A DNA stretch of 11,786 nucleotides from Cytophagales bacterium (lineage in GTDB: Bacteria; Bacteroidota; Bacteroidia; Cytophagales; UBA9547): positions 1-11,786 of the forward strand of contig JANYCH010000171.1 in NCBI GenBank assembly GCA_025360395.1, written 5' to 3'. The notes under the pieces were generated by a model. The model was not told where the DNA came from. It worked only from the letters and a program-made list of their open reading frames with translations, and made no database searches. How positions within the stretch are numbered: the stretch's first letter is position 1; the number at the start of each line of letters is the position of its first letter. The position numbers and the translations under genes were made by a program. Below are positions 4,512 through 11,786 of this stretch, one piece after another.

Positions 4512-6386
4512 CTAGTTATGACTTTTTAATTCTGAAACGATTGCTTCAATTTCTTTTTCTAAAGGCACTAAATACTTTTCTGAAGCAAATGATTTTTTGT
4601 CTTTTAACTCTAATGCACAAATTGCTTTTTTTATAAGTGATGCCAGATTTTCTGCTTTTAATATGTCAAGCACCATTTTTGACTTATGCTCTATATCTTT
4701 TGCCTTTTGCAAATCCTCGTTTTGAAAGGCCTCCCTTAATTCATCTTGAATTTCAATAAAACTCTTTATACTCTCATTAATAATGCCCTTGTAAAATATA
4801 TCATCACCTTCAGCTATTTCAAGCATTCTTTCAAGACTTACAGCCTTTTTAGTTTTTGTTTCTTCTGCAGAATCTTTAACCAGGGCCTCAATTGATGTAT
4901 CTGAAAGAAAGTTAAGAGGTAGGTATTTAACTAGTTTATTGTAAAAGTCTTTCGGATCGAATGGCTTGCCTATAAAACCATTCATTCCCACATTTTCTAT
5001 TTTAGGGGTTGCAGACAGATCAGAGGAAGCTGTCATAGCAATTATTGGGAGCTTACTATAACGATCTCCTTGTAACTCTCTTATAGCCCTCGTAGTTTCA
5101 TAGCCGTCCATAACGGGCATTTTAATATCCATCAGGATAAGATCGTAATATTGTTCCTGGATCTTTGCAAGTCCTTCCTGGCCATTCACTGCAACATCAA
5201 AATCAATATCCCAGTCTTTCAGAAACTTAGAAACTACAATAACATTCACAGGATTATCTTCGCACAGAAGTATTTTTGAGCCTGAGAGCTTGCGCTCTTG
5301 TTCAATTGACTTCGGGGAAACAATAATTTTGTCTTTGTTTCCTTTTGGAAGATTTATAGTGAAATAGAATTCTGACCCTTTATTTAGTTCACTTTTTACC
5401 ATCAGCTTACCGCCGTATAGTTCAAGGATTCTTTGGCTAATGGCCTGGCCAAGTCCGGTTCCGCCATATTTGATAGAAATCTGAGAACTTGCCTGTGTAA
5501 ATTCTTCAAAAATTGATTCCAGTTTGTTAGAAGGTATTCCAATTCCGGTATCTTTTACTGAAAAACGTATCTGATAGGTTTTGTCTACTTTGTCATTCAC
5601 CTCAGCCTTGATGGTGATAGATCCGTCTTCGGTAAATTTGACAGCATTTCCAACAAGGTTTGTAAATACCTGACCAAGTTTAAGATCATCTCCAAAAAAC
5701 GCAACCGGCAAATTCTTGTCAGGTTCAACTAATATCTTTACCCCTTTCTTCTCTGTTTTTAATTTAAATGTCCCTGCTATTGAATGAAGAAGTTGGCGTA
5801 AGTCAAAATCCTTTTCTTCAAGAACAACTTTCCCGGCCTCAATTTTACTCAGATCAAGAATATCATTTATCAGTCCAAGTAGGTTATTTGAAGAGAATTT
5901 TAATATGTTAAGATATTCACGGTTATCAGGGTTTTTGTCTTGTTCATGCAAAATATTAGTAAGACCTATAATGGCATTCAGCGGTGTCCTAATTTCATGG
6001 CTGATGGTAGAAAGAAATTCTGTTTTGGCAACAACGGCCTGTTCTGCTTTCTTTTTTGCCAATAGAAGTTCCTGTTCGTATTTTTTTCGGTCCGTTATAT
6101 TAAAAAAAGTACTTTTGTAGCCTAATACATTTCCTTTATCATCTCTAATTTGTTTAGAATTAAGTAAAACCGGAACATTTCCACCTCCTTTTACAGTCAA
6201 TTCATAATAAAGCTCATTGACAAAGCCTTGCATTTTTATAAGCGGAGCATGGTGTGTTTCATAAAATATTTTTCCGCCAATGGTTATCAGGTCCTGAAAT
6301 CTTTTCAGGTTAATTATTTCTGTTTTTTTTTGGCCTGTCCAATTTGCAAAAGTCATGTTCGCCCTCACAATTTTGCCATCTGGCAA
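4512..6386 (-). CDS. PAS hybrid sensor histidine kinase (PAS-HisKA-HATPase-REC-HPt)
   Basis: A hybrid phosphorelay kinase, apparently cytoplasmic since no membrane segment is present. Counting from the TTG at 6384-6386: a PAS domain (residues 1-100) with the QDLITIGGKIFYETHHAPLI segment of RsbP-like PAS proteins; a short linker helix; HisKA with His130 in STISHEIRTPLN; a HATPase with the N box around Asn247, DTGIGIP and GGTGLGQAI; a receiver (370-490) with Asp420 in LMDIKMPVMDG and Lys474; and a C-terminal HPt-like domain (about 515-620) with candidate His567 in EHKSKMVLD. The start is unclear: the PAS homology (LYEHAPCGYLSTLPDGK) begins about 12 codons before the TTG, and the frame stays open to the TAA at 6495-6497, with no ATG or GTG in between. 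The RsbQ-like hydrolase lies immediately upstream. Output is probably a separate response regulator. Confidence 0.88.
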   Translation of the reverse strand: MPDGKIVRANMTFANWTGQKKTEIINLKRFQDLITIGGKIFYETHHAPLIKMQGFVNELYYELTVKGGGNVPVLLNSKQIRDDKGNVLGYKSTFFNITDRKKYEQELLLAKKKAEQAVVAKTEFLSTISHEIRTPLNAIIGLTNILHEQDKNPDNREYLNILKFSSNNLLGLINDILDLSKIEAGKVVLEEKDFDLRQLLHSIAGTFKLKTEKKGVKILVEPDKNLPVAFFGDDLKLGQVFTNLVGNAVKFTEDGSITIKAEVNDKVDKTYQIRFSVKDTGIGIPSNKLESIFEEFTQASSQISIKYGGTGLGQAISQRILELYGGKLMVKSELNKGSEFYFTINLPKGNKDKIIVSPKSIEQERKLSGSKILLCEDNPVNVIVVSKFLKDWDIDFDVAVNGQEGLAKIQEQYYDLILMDIKMPVMDGYETTRAIRELQGDRYSKLPIIAMTASSDLSATPKIENVGMNGFIGKPFDPKDFYNKLVKYLPLNFLSDTSIEALVKDSAEETKTKKAVSLERMLEIAEGDDIFYKGIINESIKSFIEIQDELREAFQNEDLQKAKDIEHKSKMVLDILKAENLASLIKKAICALELKDKKSFASEKYLVPLEKEIEAIVSELKSHN

Positions 6387-6468
6387 AGTCGATAAGTATC
6401 CGCAGGGAGCATGTTCATAAAGGTCCTCTAATGAATCGAGGATCAGGGCATTCGCAATATGAACAGAA

Positions 6469-7269
6469 TTATCTTCCAGACGATAAGTATTCCTTTATAT
6501 GTAAAATGGTTTCTTCAGGTGCACTTAGGTTGGGGCAATGGCCTGTAGCACTCATTATAACAAGTTTATTGTTCATCAGGTTTTTTGCAAGGTAATGCCC
6601 AACTTCAATCGGGGCAATTACGTCATCTGAACATTGAAGTATCAGGGAAGGGGTTTTTAATTTATGAAGATCTGCGCGGTTATCAGAAGTGAAAGTTACC
6701 CTGGCGAAATTTTTTGAAATCTCAGGATCGCTGGCGCAGAAGCTGTTAGCAAGTTCTTGGCCAAGTTGTGGAGTTTCACTGTTTCCCATAATTACGGGTG
6801 CCATCGCACCTGACCAGCCTAAATAATTACTATCCATTGAGTCAAGTAAACCATCAATATCTTCTTTGGAAAAACCTCCTACGTAATCTATATCATTCAT
6901 GTACCTTGGGGAAGGCCCAATCATGATGATCTTTTCAAACATCTTTGGGTCCTTTATCGCTGCAAGGGTACCAATCATTGAACTTACAGAATGTCCTACA
7001 AATATGACATCCTCTAAATTCAGCGAATAGCATACTTCCAGAATGTCATTTGCATAGGCCTGAAGATGATTGTATCTGGAGGATGAGTATGAAGAAAGAT
7101 CTGAATGACCAGATCCTACGTGATCAAACAATACAATTTTGTAATCGTTTACAAAGGCAGGAGTAACATAACGCCACATATTCTGGTCACAACCAAATCC
7201 ATGGGCAAACATCATAGCTTTATTTCCCTTGCCTGAAACCTTTATATTATTTCTTTTTACCAAATCCAT
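6469..7269 (-). CDS. RsbQ-like alpha/beta hydrolase
   Basis: A 266-residue cytoplasmic alpha/beta hydrolase of the RsbQ family, which also includes the plant KAI2 and D14 receptors. Family features are the FAHGFGCDQNMWR opening, FDHVGSGHSDLSSY, nucleophile Ser94 in VGHSVSSMIG, the acid in QCSDDVIAP (Asp216), and His244 in ATGHCPNLSAP. The lid region holds YVGGFSKEDIDGLLDSM, usual for RsbQ. Bacillus RsbQ is needed for the PAS phosphatase RsbP to sense energy stress, probably by making or carrying a small hydrophobic ligand. Here the next gene is a PAS hybrid kinase whose open frame overlaps the last eight codons, so the two are almost certainly co-transcribed and functionally linked. The ligand is unknown. 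The ATG at 7269 gives a full-length protein. Confidence 0.88.
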   Translation of the reverse strand: MDLVKRNNIKVSGKGNKAMMFAHGFGCDQNMWRYVTPAFVNDYKIVLFDHVGSGHSDLSSYSSSRYNHLQAYANDILEVCYSLNLEDVIFVGHSVSSMIGTLAAIKDPKMFEKIIMIGPSPRYMNDIDYVGGFSKEDIDGLLDSMDSNYLGWSGAMAPVIMGNSETPQLGQELANSFCASDPEISKNFARVTFTSDNRADLHKLKTPSLILQCSDDVIAPIEVGHYLAKNLMNNKLVIMSATGHCPNLSAPEETILHIKEYLSSGR

Positions 7270-7289
7270 ATTGCTGGAATTATATAGTG

Positions 7290-7304
7290 AATCAATAATT
7301 GATT
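7290..7304. promoter_or_regulatory. Palindrome upstream of the RsbQ-like gene
   Basis: AATCAAT-A-ATTGATT is a perfect 15-nt palindrome 20 bp upstream of the hydrolase ATG. The ten-base core ATCAATAATT is repeated directly at 7339-7348, 48 bp away. Position and symmetry suggest an operator for the signalling module. The DNA is very AT-rich, so chance is a real possibility. Confidence 0.25.
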
Positions 7305-7523
7305 GAAATTAACATCTAGATAAATACCAACCTTTTGCATCAATAATTAAAATTATTATTTATTATATCTAAAAATTGGACTGATTCAAGTCAAAAGTAT
7401 AAATCAAAAAAAATCGTACCATGTTTTTAGAATGGTTAATGCTTAATGTATTACAGATATTTTGAAATTATCCATTATTTGCTCCTTTGTTTTTTCTATA
7501 GGATAAGTATCCTTGTTTACAAT

Positions 7524-7552
7524 CTGGCATGACTATTGGGAAAATAACTTTG
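7524..7552 (+). promoter_or_regulatory. Bacteroidota-type promoter for the beta-barrel gene
   Basis: A perfect TAnnTTTG -7 element (TAACTTTG, 7545-7552) with a CTG, one mismatch from the consensus TTG, 18 bp upstream (7524-7526). This is the housekeeping promoter form of Bacteroidota. Transcription would start at about 7559, giving a leader of about 37 nt before the ATG at 7596. The rest of the 7270-7595 gap is AT-rich with no gene that I can see; it must also hold the promoter of the divergent hydrolase gene. Confidence 0.55.
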
Positions 7553-7595
7553 CACATAAAATGCTTAATATTCTTAACCCTCAAATCACAATTTA

Positions 7596-8381
7596 ATGAA
7601 ACACACATTTCTGGTTTTTTCAATGTTTTTAACCTGTTTATCTTCTCAGGCGCAGTTCAAAATGTCCCGGTTTGAAGACTCAGATTCCCTTACTAACGTG
7701 ATTATTGCTTCCGATACTCTTACCCCAAGAAAAGGTGAAAAGCAATTGACTTTTGCTTTGGCAGATAATTCCGGTTTCTTTATGTTCAAAAAATACTGTT
7801 CCCCAAAATTTGCAACCAGGTTTGGGTTTTCAGGAAATTATAATGTTTCAAACCAAAGTGTGCCGCAACCTTCAGCACCCTCAAATGAAATTAAATCAGG
7901 GTCGTTTGATTTCCAATTATTTTTTGGTTTTCAACGTTCATTTGGAAATTTCAAAAGATTTGAACCTTATATGGGTATGGACCTTGGGTTAGGTAACAGA
8001 ATGCAATCTTATACATCTACAACTTATAGTCCTTCAACCGGGTTAGGTAATAATCCTACAGCAGTGATTGAAACAAAGGATGAAAGGAAAGTTTATTTTA
8101 GTCCTTTAGCTAGTTTAACACCGTTAATAGGTTTTAATTATTACATCGCCGAACGCTTTGCCTTGGGTGCGGAATACAGAATCCCAATAGTTAACTTTAA
8201 TATGGTCAGTAATAGTAAGTCAACTGTCACACAAAAATACGCAAACGGTACAAGCAATTCACAGGAATTAAAAGATTCGGATATGGTAAATGTTTCCGGC
8301 AATTTCAGGGGAATGGCTTACATAACAGCTACAATCTTTTTAAACAGTCATTGTAAAGGTTTTTGCAGAAGAAAAGAATAA
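7596..8381 (+). CDS. Outer-membrane beta-barrel protein
   Basis: A 261-residue protein with a signal peptide (hydrophobic residues 4-15, cut near SSQA-Q at about 19). The rest is rich in alternating hydrophobic and aromatic stretches: FATRFGFSGNYNV, FDFQLFFGFQRSFG, PYMGMDLGLG, SPLASLTPLIGFNYYIAERFALGAEYRI and GMAYITATIFLN. These separate Ser/Thr/Asn-rich loops, the pattern of the OMP_b-brl group of small barrels. About eight strands can be drawn, typical of such barrels. The end is slightly odd: after the last strand there is a CKGFC pair and a basic RRKE tail, so a terminal aromatic residue of the usual barrel signal is missing. Function is unknown. It has its own promoter and a strong terminator. 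Confidence 0.75.
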   Translation: MKHTFLVFSMFLTCLSSQAQFKMSRFEDSDSLTNVIIASDTLTPRKGEKQLTFALADNSGFFMFKKYCSPKFATRFGFSGNYNVSNQSVPQPSAPSNEIKSGSFDFQLFFGFQRSFGNFKRFEPYMGMDLGLGNRMQSYTSTTYSPSTGLGNNPTAVIETKDERKVYFSPLASLTPLIGFNYYIAERFALGAEYRIPIVNFNMVSNSKSTVTQKYANGTSNSQELKDSDMVNVSGNFRGMAYITATIFLNSHCKGFCRRKE

Positions 8382-8403
8382 TACCTCCCAATTCTGAAAT
8401 AAT

Positions 8404-8437
8404 AAAAAGAGGAAGGCTGTTCAGCTTTCCTCTTTTT
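8404..8437 (+). terminator. Rho-independent terminator after the beta-barrel gene
   Basis: An AAAAAGAGGAAGGCT stem (8404-8418) pairs with AGCTTTCCTCTTTTT (8423-8437) around a GTTC loop, with one G-U pair. The T run lies at the 3' end. It starts 22 bp after the stop codon at 8381. Confidence 0.85.
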
Positions 8438-8619
8438 ATTGCTCTTATGAAGTTGTGTTATAGTTTGTTAATTTCCAGGATTCCAATCCTTTTTCGGTAC
8501 ATTTATCAAGAAATTGATTAATAATAAATGTTGTTATAGGATCAGATTGTCGAATTGGCACATTAATTGTGTTAATAAATTATAATTTAATATTGAATTA
8601 GTCAAATTAAACTAGAAGT

Positions 8620-9138
8620 ATGATGAAATATATTTTTGCCATTGCCGCATTTTTACCTCTTTTGCTATTTGCCCAAAATGAATCTCAAGGTAAATACGTT
8701 TATTCTGAAGTAGTTGAAGTAAAAAATTCAACTGCTAAAATTCTAACCACAAGGGCAATGGATTTTTTAACTTTTAAGAAAGTTGAAGCCAAAACTGTTG
8801 GTAACATCATAAGCGGCATTGGCACATTTAATGTTACTTACCCAAGTGTAAAAAAAGGTTTTGATGTAGGTCATGTCAAATTCAATATCAAAATAATGGT
8901 AAAGGATGGCAAGTATAAATTAGACCTTACCAATTTCAGGCATGAAGGGATTCACGGAAAAAGTTCTGGCGGACCTTTAGAATTAGAAAAAGCAGAATGT
9001 GGGGAAGCACAAATAATGGCAACTGCCTGGGAAAAAATCAAAGAACAAACACAGGAACAGATAAAGACATATGTTAAAGAATTAAAAACCAAAATGGGTA
9101 ATCCTGTTAAGGTTGCTGCTCCAAGTTCCGATTTTTAA
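8620..9138 (+). CDS. DUF4468 domain-containing secreted protein
   Basis: A 172-residue protein with a signal peptide (residues 1-18, ending LLLFA-Q), followed by a domain matching DUF4468, a TBP-like-fold family common in Bacteroidota with no assigned activity. The YVYSEVVEVKNSTAKILTTR start, the repeated strands ending TFNVTYPSV and the VKFNIKIMVKDGKYKLDLTNFRHEG pattern are characteristic. The C-terminal 45 residues form a charged amphipathic helix (WEKIKEQTQEQIKTYVKELKTKMG) common in the family. Start is ATG 8620 or the adjacent 8623; an AGAAG motif lies about 6-9 bp before. It is flanked by a terminator on each side, so it is a single-gene unit. Confidence 0.78.
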   Translation: MMKYIFAIAAFLPLLLFAQNESQGKYVYSEVVEVKNSTAKILTTRAMDFLTFKKVEAKTVGNIISGIGTFNVTYPSVKKGFDVGHVKFNIKIMVKDGKYKLDLTNFRHEGIHGKSSGGPLELEKAECGEAQIMATAWEKIKEQTQEQIKTYVKELKTKMGNPVKVAAPSSDF

Positions 9139-9142
9139 GAAT

Positions 9143-9184
9143 AAAAAAAGTGTATCCAAACATCAGTTCGGATACACTTTTTTT
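9143..9184. terminator. Bidirectional terminator between DUF4468 and DedA genes
   Basis: AAAAAAAGTGTATCC (9143-9157) and GGATACACTTTTTTT (9170-9184) are perfect 15-bp complements around a 12-base loop. It ends both the DUF4468 gene (+) and the DedA gene (-), which converge here. Confidence 0.88.
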
Positions 9185-9208
9185 ATTAGTGTCAATCTGA
9201 AGTTATTA

Positions 9209-9859
9209 TTAAACAACAGGTTTTTTCATTTTCTCCCTGATTACTTCAATAACTACAGGGATCAGCGAAATGCCGATAATGGCAACCAGCACAACTTCAA
9301 AGTTTTTTTCCACGAACGGTAAGCTGCCAAAGAAATAGCCACCAGCAATACAAACACCCACCCAAAGCAGGGCTCCAACAATGTTGTATTGTATAAATTT
9401 TCCATAATTCATTGTGCCAATTCCGGCAACAAAAGGAGCAAAAGTCCGGACTATTGGTACAAAACGGGCCATAATAATGGTTTTTCCACCATATTTTTCA
9501 TAAAAAGCCTGGGCTTTGTGAAGATGTTCTTTGTTCAGCAGCTTATAATTTCCGCTGAATACTTTAGGACCAAGAAACTTTCCGATATGATAATTAACTG
9601 TATCTCCCAATATTGCCGCAACTGTCAGCAAAGCGAATATTGCCCAAATATTTAAATTATTTTGAGGAAGCGCAGCCAATGCACCAATGGCAAAAAGCAA
9701 GGAGTCTCCTGGTAAAAATGGCATCACTACAAGGCCGGTTTCAACAAAAATCACGAGAAAAATTACCGCATAAAACCATTGGGGATAATTGGTTATAATA
9801 TCACTCAGGTGATCTTTGATGTGAAGAATAAAATCAAGCATTGTTTTTAAAATTTCCAT
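9209..9859 (-). CDS. DedA family inner-membrane protein
   Basis: A 216-residue polytopic protein of the DedA family (PF09335, SNARE-associated/VTT). Family marks visible in order: Glu40 in FVETGLVVMPFLPGDSLLF (the PGD at 50-52), Asp86 in ILGDTVNYHIGK, ARFVPIVRTFAPFVAGIG (Arg132, Arg138), and FIQYNIVGALLWV near residues 155-167. Hydrophobic segments lie at about 29-48, 52-65, 72-88, 141-150, 162-178 and 186-205. The family mediates flipping of lipid carriers such as undecaprenyl phosphate and helps maintain the membrane; which lipid applies here is not shown. Its stop lies 25 bp from the shared terminator. The VWA gene upstream is 129 bp away and also on the minus strand, so co-transcription is possible but unproved. 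Confidence 0.92.
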   Translation of the reverse strand: MEILKTMLDFILHIKDHLSDIITNYPQWFYAVIFLVIFVETGLVVMPFLPGDSLLFAIGALAALPQNNLNIWAIFALLTVAAILGDTVNYHIGKFLGPKVFSGNYKLLNKEHLHKAQAFYEKYGGKTIIMARFVPIVRTFAPFVAGIGTMNYGKFIQYNIVGALLWVGVCIAGGYFFGSLPFVEKNFEVVLVAIIGISLIPVVIEVIREKMKKPVV

Positions 9860-9953
9860 GTAACGTTTTTGTGTAATGAATTTAATATAAAAGTCAATTA
9901 TGAATTAAATTATAAATGATTATTTGATAATGAAGGTTAGTTAAACTGAACTC

Positions 9954-9977
9954 CAACACACAACTCTCAACACACAA
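9954..9977. repeat. Two direct copies of CAACACACAA
   Basis: CAACACACAA occurs at 9954-9963 and 9968-9977, spaced by CTCT (14-bp period), 11 bp downstream of the VWA gene's stop. It is the start of a low-complexity CA-rich stretch. Function unknown. Confidence 0.4.
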
Positions 9978-9988
9978 TTCAAAACTGA

Positions 9989-11786
9989 TTAATATCCGCC
10001 TGAATATCTTCTGATTATCCATTCTGTTGTTATGATTGCAAGTATGAGACAGAAATACCAGATTTCGTTTATAAGCTCTCTCGTTTTTTCAGAGCTTTTC
10101 CAAATAGCCTTTGCCTGAAACTTGTCCAGGTCTGCCAAAAGCTGGTTTAAATTCGTCAGAGCATAAAACTTACCTCCGTTTTTATTACTCAATTCTCTAA
10201 GCAACTGATGGTCTGCAGTCAGGTTAAGCATTTCAAGTTTTCTTTCTTTCACTACAAATTCAGAATTGGCTGTCAGTGTTTTTCCTCCGGACTTGGTTGA
10301 GCCAGCAATTTTGTAAATCCCCGGCGCCAAAGTGGGTAGACCTAATGTAGTATTTCCCTCTGATGATTGAAAATTTATGGATTTCTGTTTTTTATTTTCT
10401 GCAGCCAAAGAAAAGACAAAGGTTCCTTCGTTTATCCTTTCATATATATCATTGTATAGTTCTGTTTCTATCTGAACCTGATCACCTTCAAAATATTCCT
10501 TTTGAAGAGGATAAATTCTGAATTTACGCTTGTCCTCTTTGCTGGATAGGTATTGAACTGATTTTAATATGATCTCGTCAATATTTTTTGAATTTTCAGT
10601 TGCATGCGCTTCATACATCCTCCACAACCAAAGCCCGCCTGTTAAAAGTACTCCGGTTTTCCTTTCGTTCTGGCCAAATATCAACAGCGGTTTTTGTGTC
10701 TGTACACCATTTATTTTTTGGTATAACAAAACATCAGTCCCTCCTTTTATCCGTACTTCACCAAAAGTCACTTCTACCGGAAGCAATTCAGAGATGAGCG
10801 GACCAGAGCCTTCACTTATTCTGAATTTTGAAAAAGAAGGATTGACGATTGCCTGTGCCTGATCTGTTTGGTTGCGGGAAGCCACCTCAACTAAACCGTT
10901 TTCGGAATTAAACCTCCCATAATCTGTTCCACTGCCGGCTATATAAAGTAGAGAGGTGTTTTCTTTGATAAAATTCCGGGCTTCAGGAACATCGCCAATA
11001 AGGCAGTTCTGTAAAATTACAAGATCGAAATTCTTGGTTTTAGCATCACTTATTCCAGGTATGAGTATTTCAATGTTGATGTTTTCTGCTTTTAATAAAG
11101 CACTTCTTATCGCTTTAATATTAGGGTGGGGGGCACTAGCAACAATCAGGATGTTTTCCCTGTCATCTACAATATCTACATAAGCATTTTGAGTGTTGTT
11201 TTGAACATTGCCTTCTCCTTTAGCACGGGATATTTCAATTGAAAATCTTTGAAACCCTTTGACATCAGCAGGAACAAAAAAGTCTATAGATTCCTGATAA
11301 AAATCTGATTTAACTGAAATGCTTTTTTTTTCTATTAGCTCTTTGTTGTTTTTCAAGGAGATTTCTGCTGACTCATTTGCATATCCTACGGCCTGAATAT
11401 CAGCCCTTATGGTAAATTTGTTGCCTATAAAAGCTATTGAGTTGTTTTGAACTGACTTTAAGATCATATCTTTTCTGGCAGTGGTATCTCCAATACCCAG
11501 GCAAAAAATGTCGTTTCGGTAGGAATTGTAAACCGGAGAAACCCCAGAATTAAATATACCGTCGCTTATGAGTATGGAAGAACTATTTATTTTTTGATTA
11601 GTGCTTTCTTCCCCATCATATAAAAGTTTAGAAATATCTGATGAAGGAAAATTGAAAAAGATACTATCAGGGGAATTGATTTTTTTTCCTTGTATAAGAA
11701 GTGTTGGCTTAAATCCTTTATCCTCCAGTTTTTTTGAAATTTGGCCGATTGCGTTTCTTAGTTGACTTTCAGTATTTCCCGTCAAT
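9989..11786 (-). CDS. VWA/amidotransferase-like membrane protein, partial (5' end outside window)
   Basis: The last 598 residues of a larger protein; the frame is open to the window edge and the first visible codon is internal. A von Willebrand A-like strand ends in SSSILISDGIFNSG (about 68-81), then CLGIGD. Next are two beta-sandwich-like regions (about 115-205), and a class I glutamine amidotransferase-like Rossmann segment starting at ILIVASAPHPNIKAIRSALL (about 212-231) with LVILQNCLIGD. Another beta-sandwich lies near 450-510. A single membrane helix at about 575-592 (IWYFCLILAIITTEWII) is followed by a basic tail ending in GGY. No catalytic cysteine is evident, so it is probably a binding rather than enzymatic protein. 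Proteins of this layout usually accompany BatA-like or MoxR-type genes, which would lie to the right. The DedA gene follows. Confidence 0.65.
   Translation of the reverse strand, partial: LTGNTESQLRNAIGQISKKLEDKGFKPTLLIQGKKINSPDSIFFNFPSSDISKLLYDGEESTNQKINSSSILISDGIFNSGVSPVYNSYRNDIFCLGIGDTTARKDMILKSVQNNSIAFIGNKFTIRADIQAVGYANESAEISLKNNKELIEKKSISVKSDFYQESIDFFVPADVKGFQRFSIEISRAKGEGNVQNNTQNAYVDIVDDRENILIVASAPHPNIKAIRSALLKAENINIEILIPGISDAKTKNFDLVILQNCLIGDVPEARNFIKENTSLLYIAGSGTDYGRFNSENGLVEVASRNQTDQAQAIVNPSFSKFRISEGSGPLISELLPVEVTFGEVRIKGGTDVLLYQKINGVQTQKPLLIFGQNERKTGVLLTGGLWLWRMYEAHATENSKNIDEIILKSVQYLSSKEDKRKFRIYPLQKEYFEGDQVQIETELYNDIYERINEGTFVFSLAAENKKQKSINFQSSEGNTTLGLPTLAPGIYKIAGSTKSGGKTLTANSEFVVKERKLEMLNLTADHQLLRELSNKNGGKFYALTNLNQLLADLDKFQAKAIWKSSEKTRELINEIWYFCLILAIITTEWIIRRYSGGY

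Noticed and set aside
9860..9953. Promoter for the DedA gene
   Set aside because: I found no clear TAnnTTTG with a TTG at the right distance; the AT-rich matches were no better than chance.
10569..11183. Plus-strand frames inside the VWA-like gene
   Set aside because: These are shadows of the minus-strand gene; compositions are odd and no motif is visible.

Overview
The window looks like a chromosomal segment of a member of the Bacteroidota, most likely Cytophagia- or Chitinophagia-like. It is AT-rich. It carries a TAnnTTTG-type promoter element, a Bacteroidota-style RAYT with REP palindromes, a DUF4468-type secreted protein, a small outer-membrane beta-barrel, and a VWA-type membrane protein ending in a TM anchor. 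The taxon is inferred from gene content, not from a marker gene.

The left third (1 to about 2620) is a mobile-element graveyard. It opens with the 3' end of a group II intron (domains V and VI), followed by a REP-like repeat and a small YcxB-like membrane protein on the minus strand. Next is the N-terminal zinc-ribbon part of an IS1595-family transposase, cut off by a RAYT (Y1-type REP-associated transposase) unit flanked by inverted REP pairs. That RAYT gene has a one-base frameshift and also holds a second, GTAG-bounded REPIN that places two in-frame stops in it. Beyond it lie a perfect hairpin, another inverted palindrome pair, a fragment resembling the N-terminus of an IS4/Tn5-like transposase, a GC-rich block, a 3' tRNA fragment that looks like an att remnant, and a tiny cysteine-rich ORF that appears frameshifted in a homopolymer.

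The middle (2700 to 7600) holds two secreted alpha/beta hydrolases facing each other: a dienelactone-hydrolase-family protein (+) and a CE1/LpqC-type esterase (-). They share a bidirectional terminator. Upstream of the esterase on the minus strand is a two-gene signalling module: an RsbQ-like alpha/beta hydrolase followed by a PAS hybrid histidine kinase (PAS-HisKA-HATPase-REC-HPt). The most plausible reading is that the hydrolase binds or converts a small hydrophobic ligand that the PAS domain senses, with a multi-step phosphorelay as output in place of the Bacillus RsbP phosphatase. The kinase lacks a canonical start codon for its complete PAS domain.

The right part (7600 to the end) is ordinary envelope-related chromosome: an outer-membrane beta-barrel protein and a DUF4468 protein on the plus strand, each followed by a strong terminator, then a DedA membrane protein and the C-terminal 600 or so residues of a VWA/amidotransferase-like membrane protein on the minus strand, which runs off the window end.
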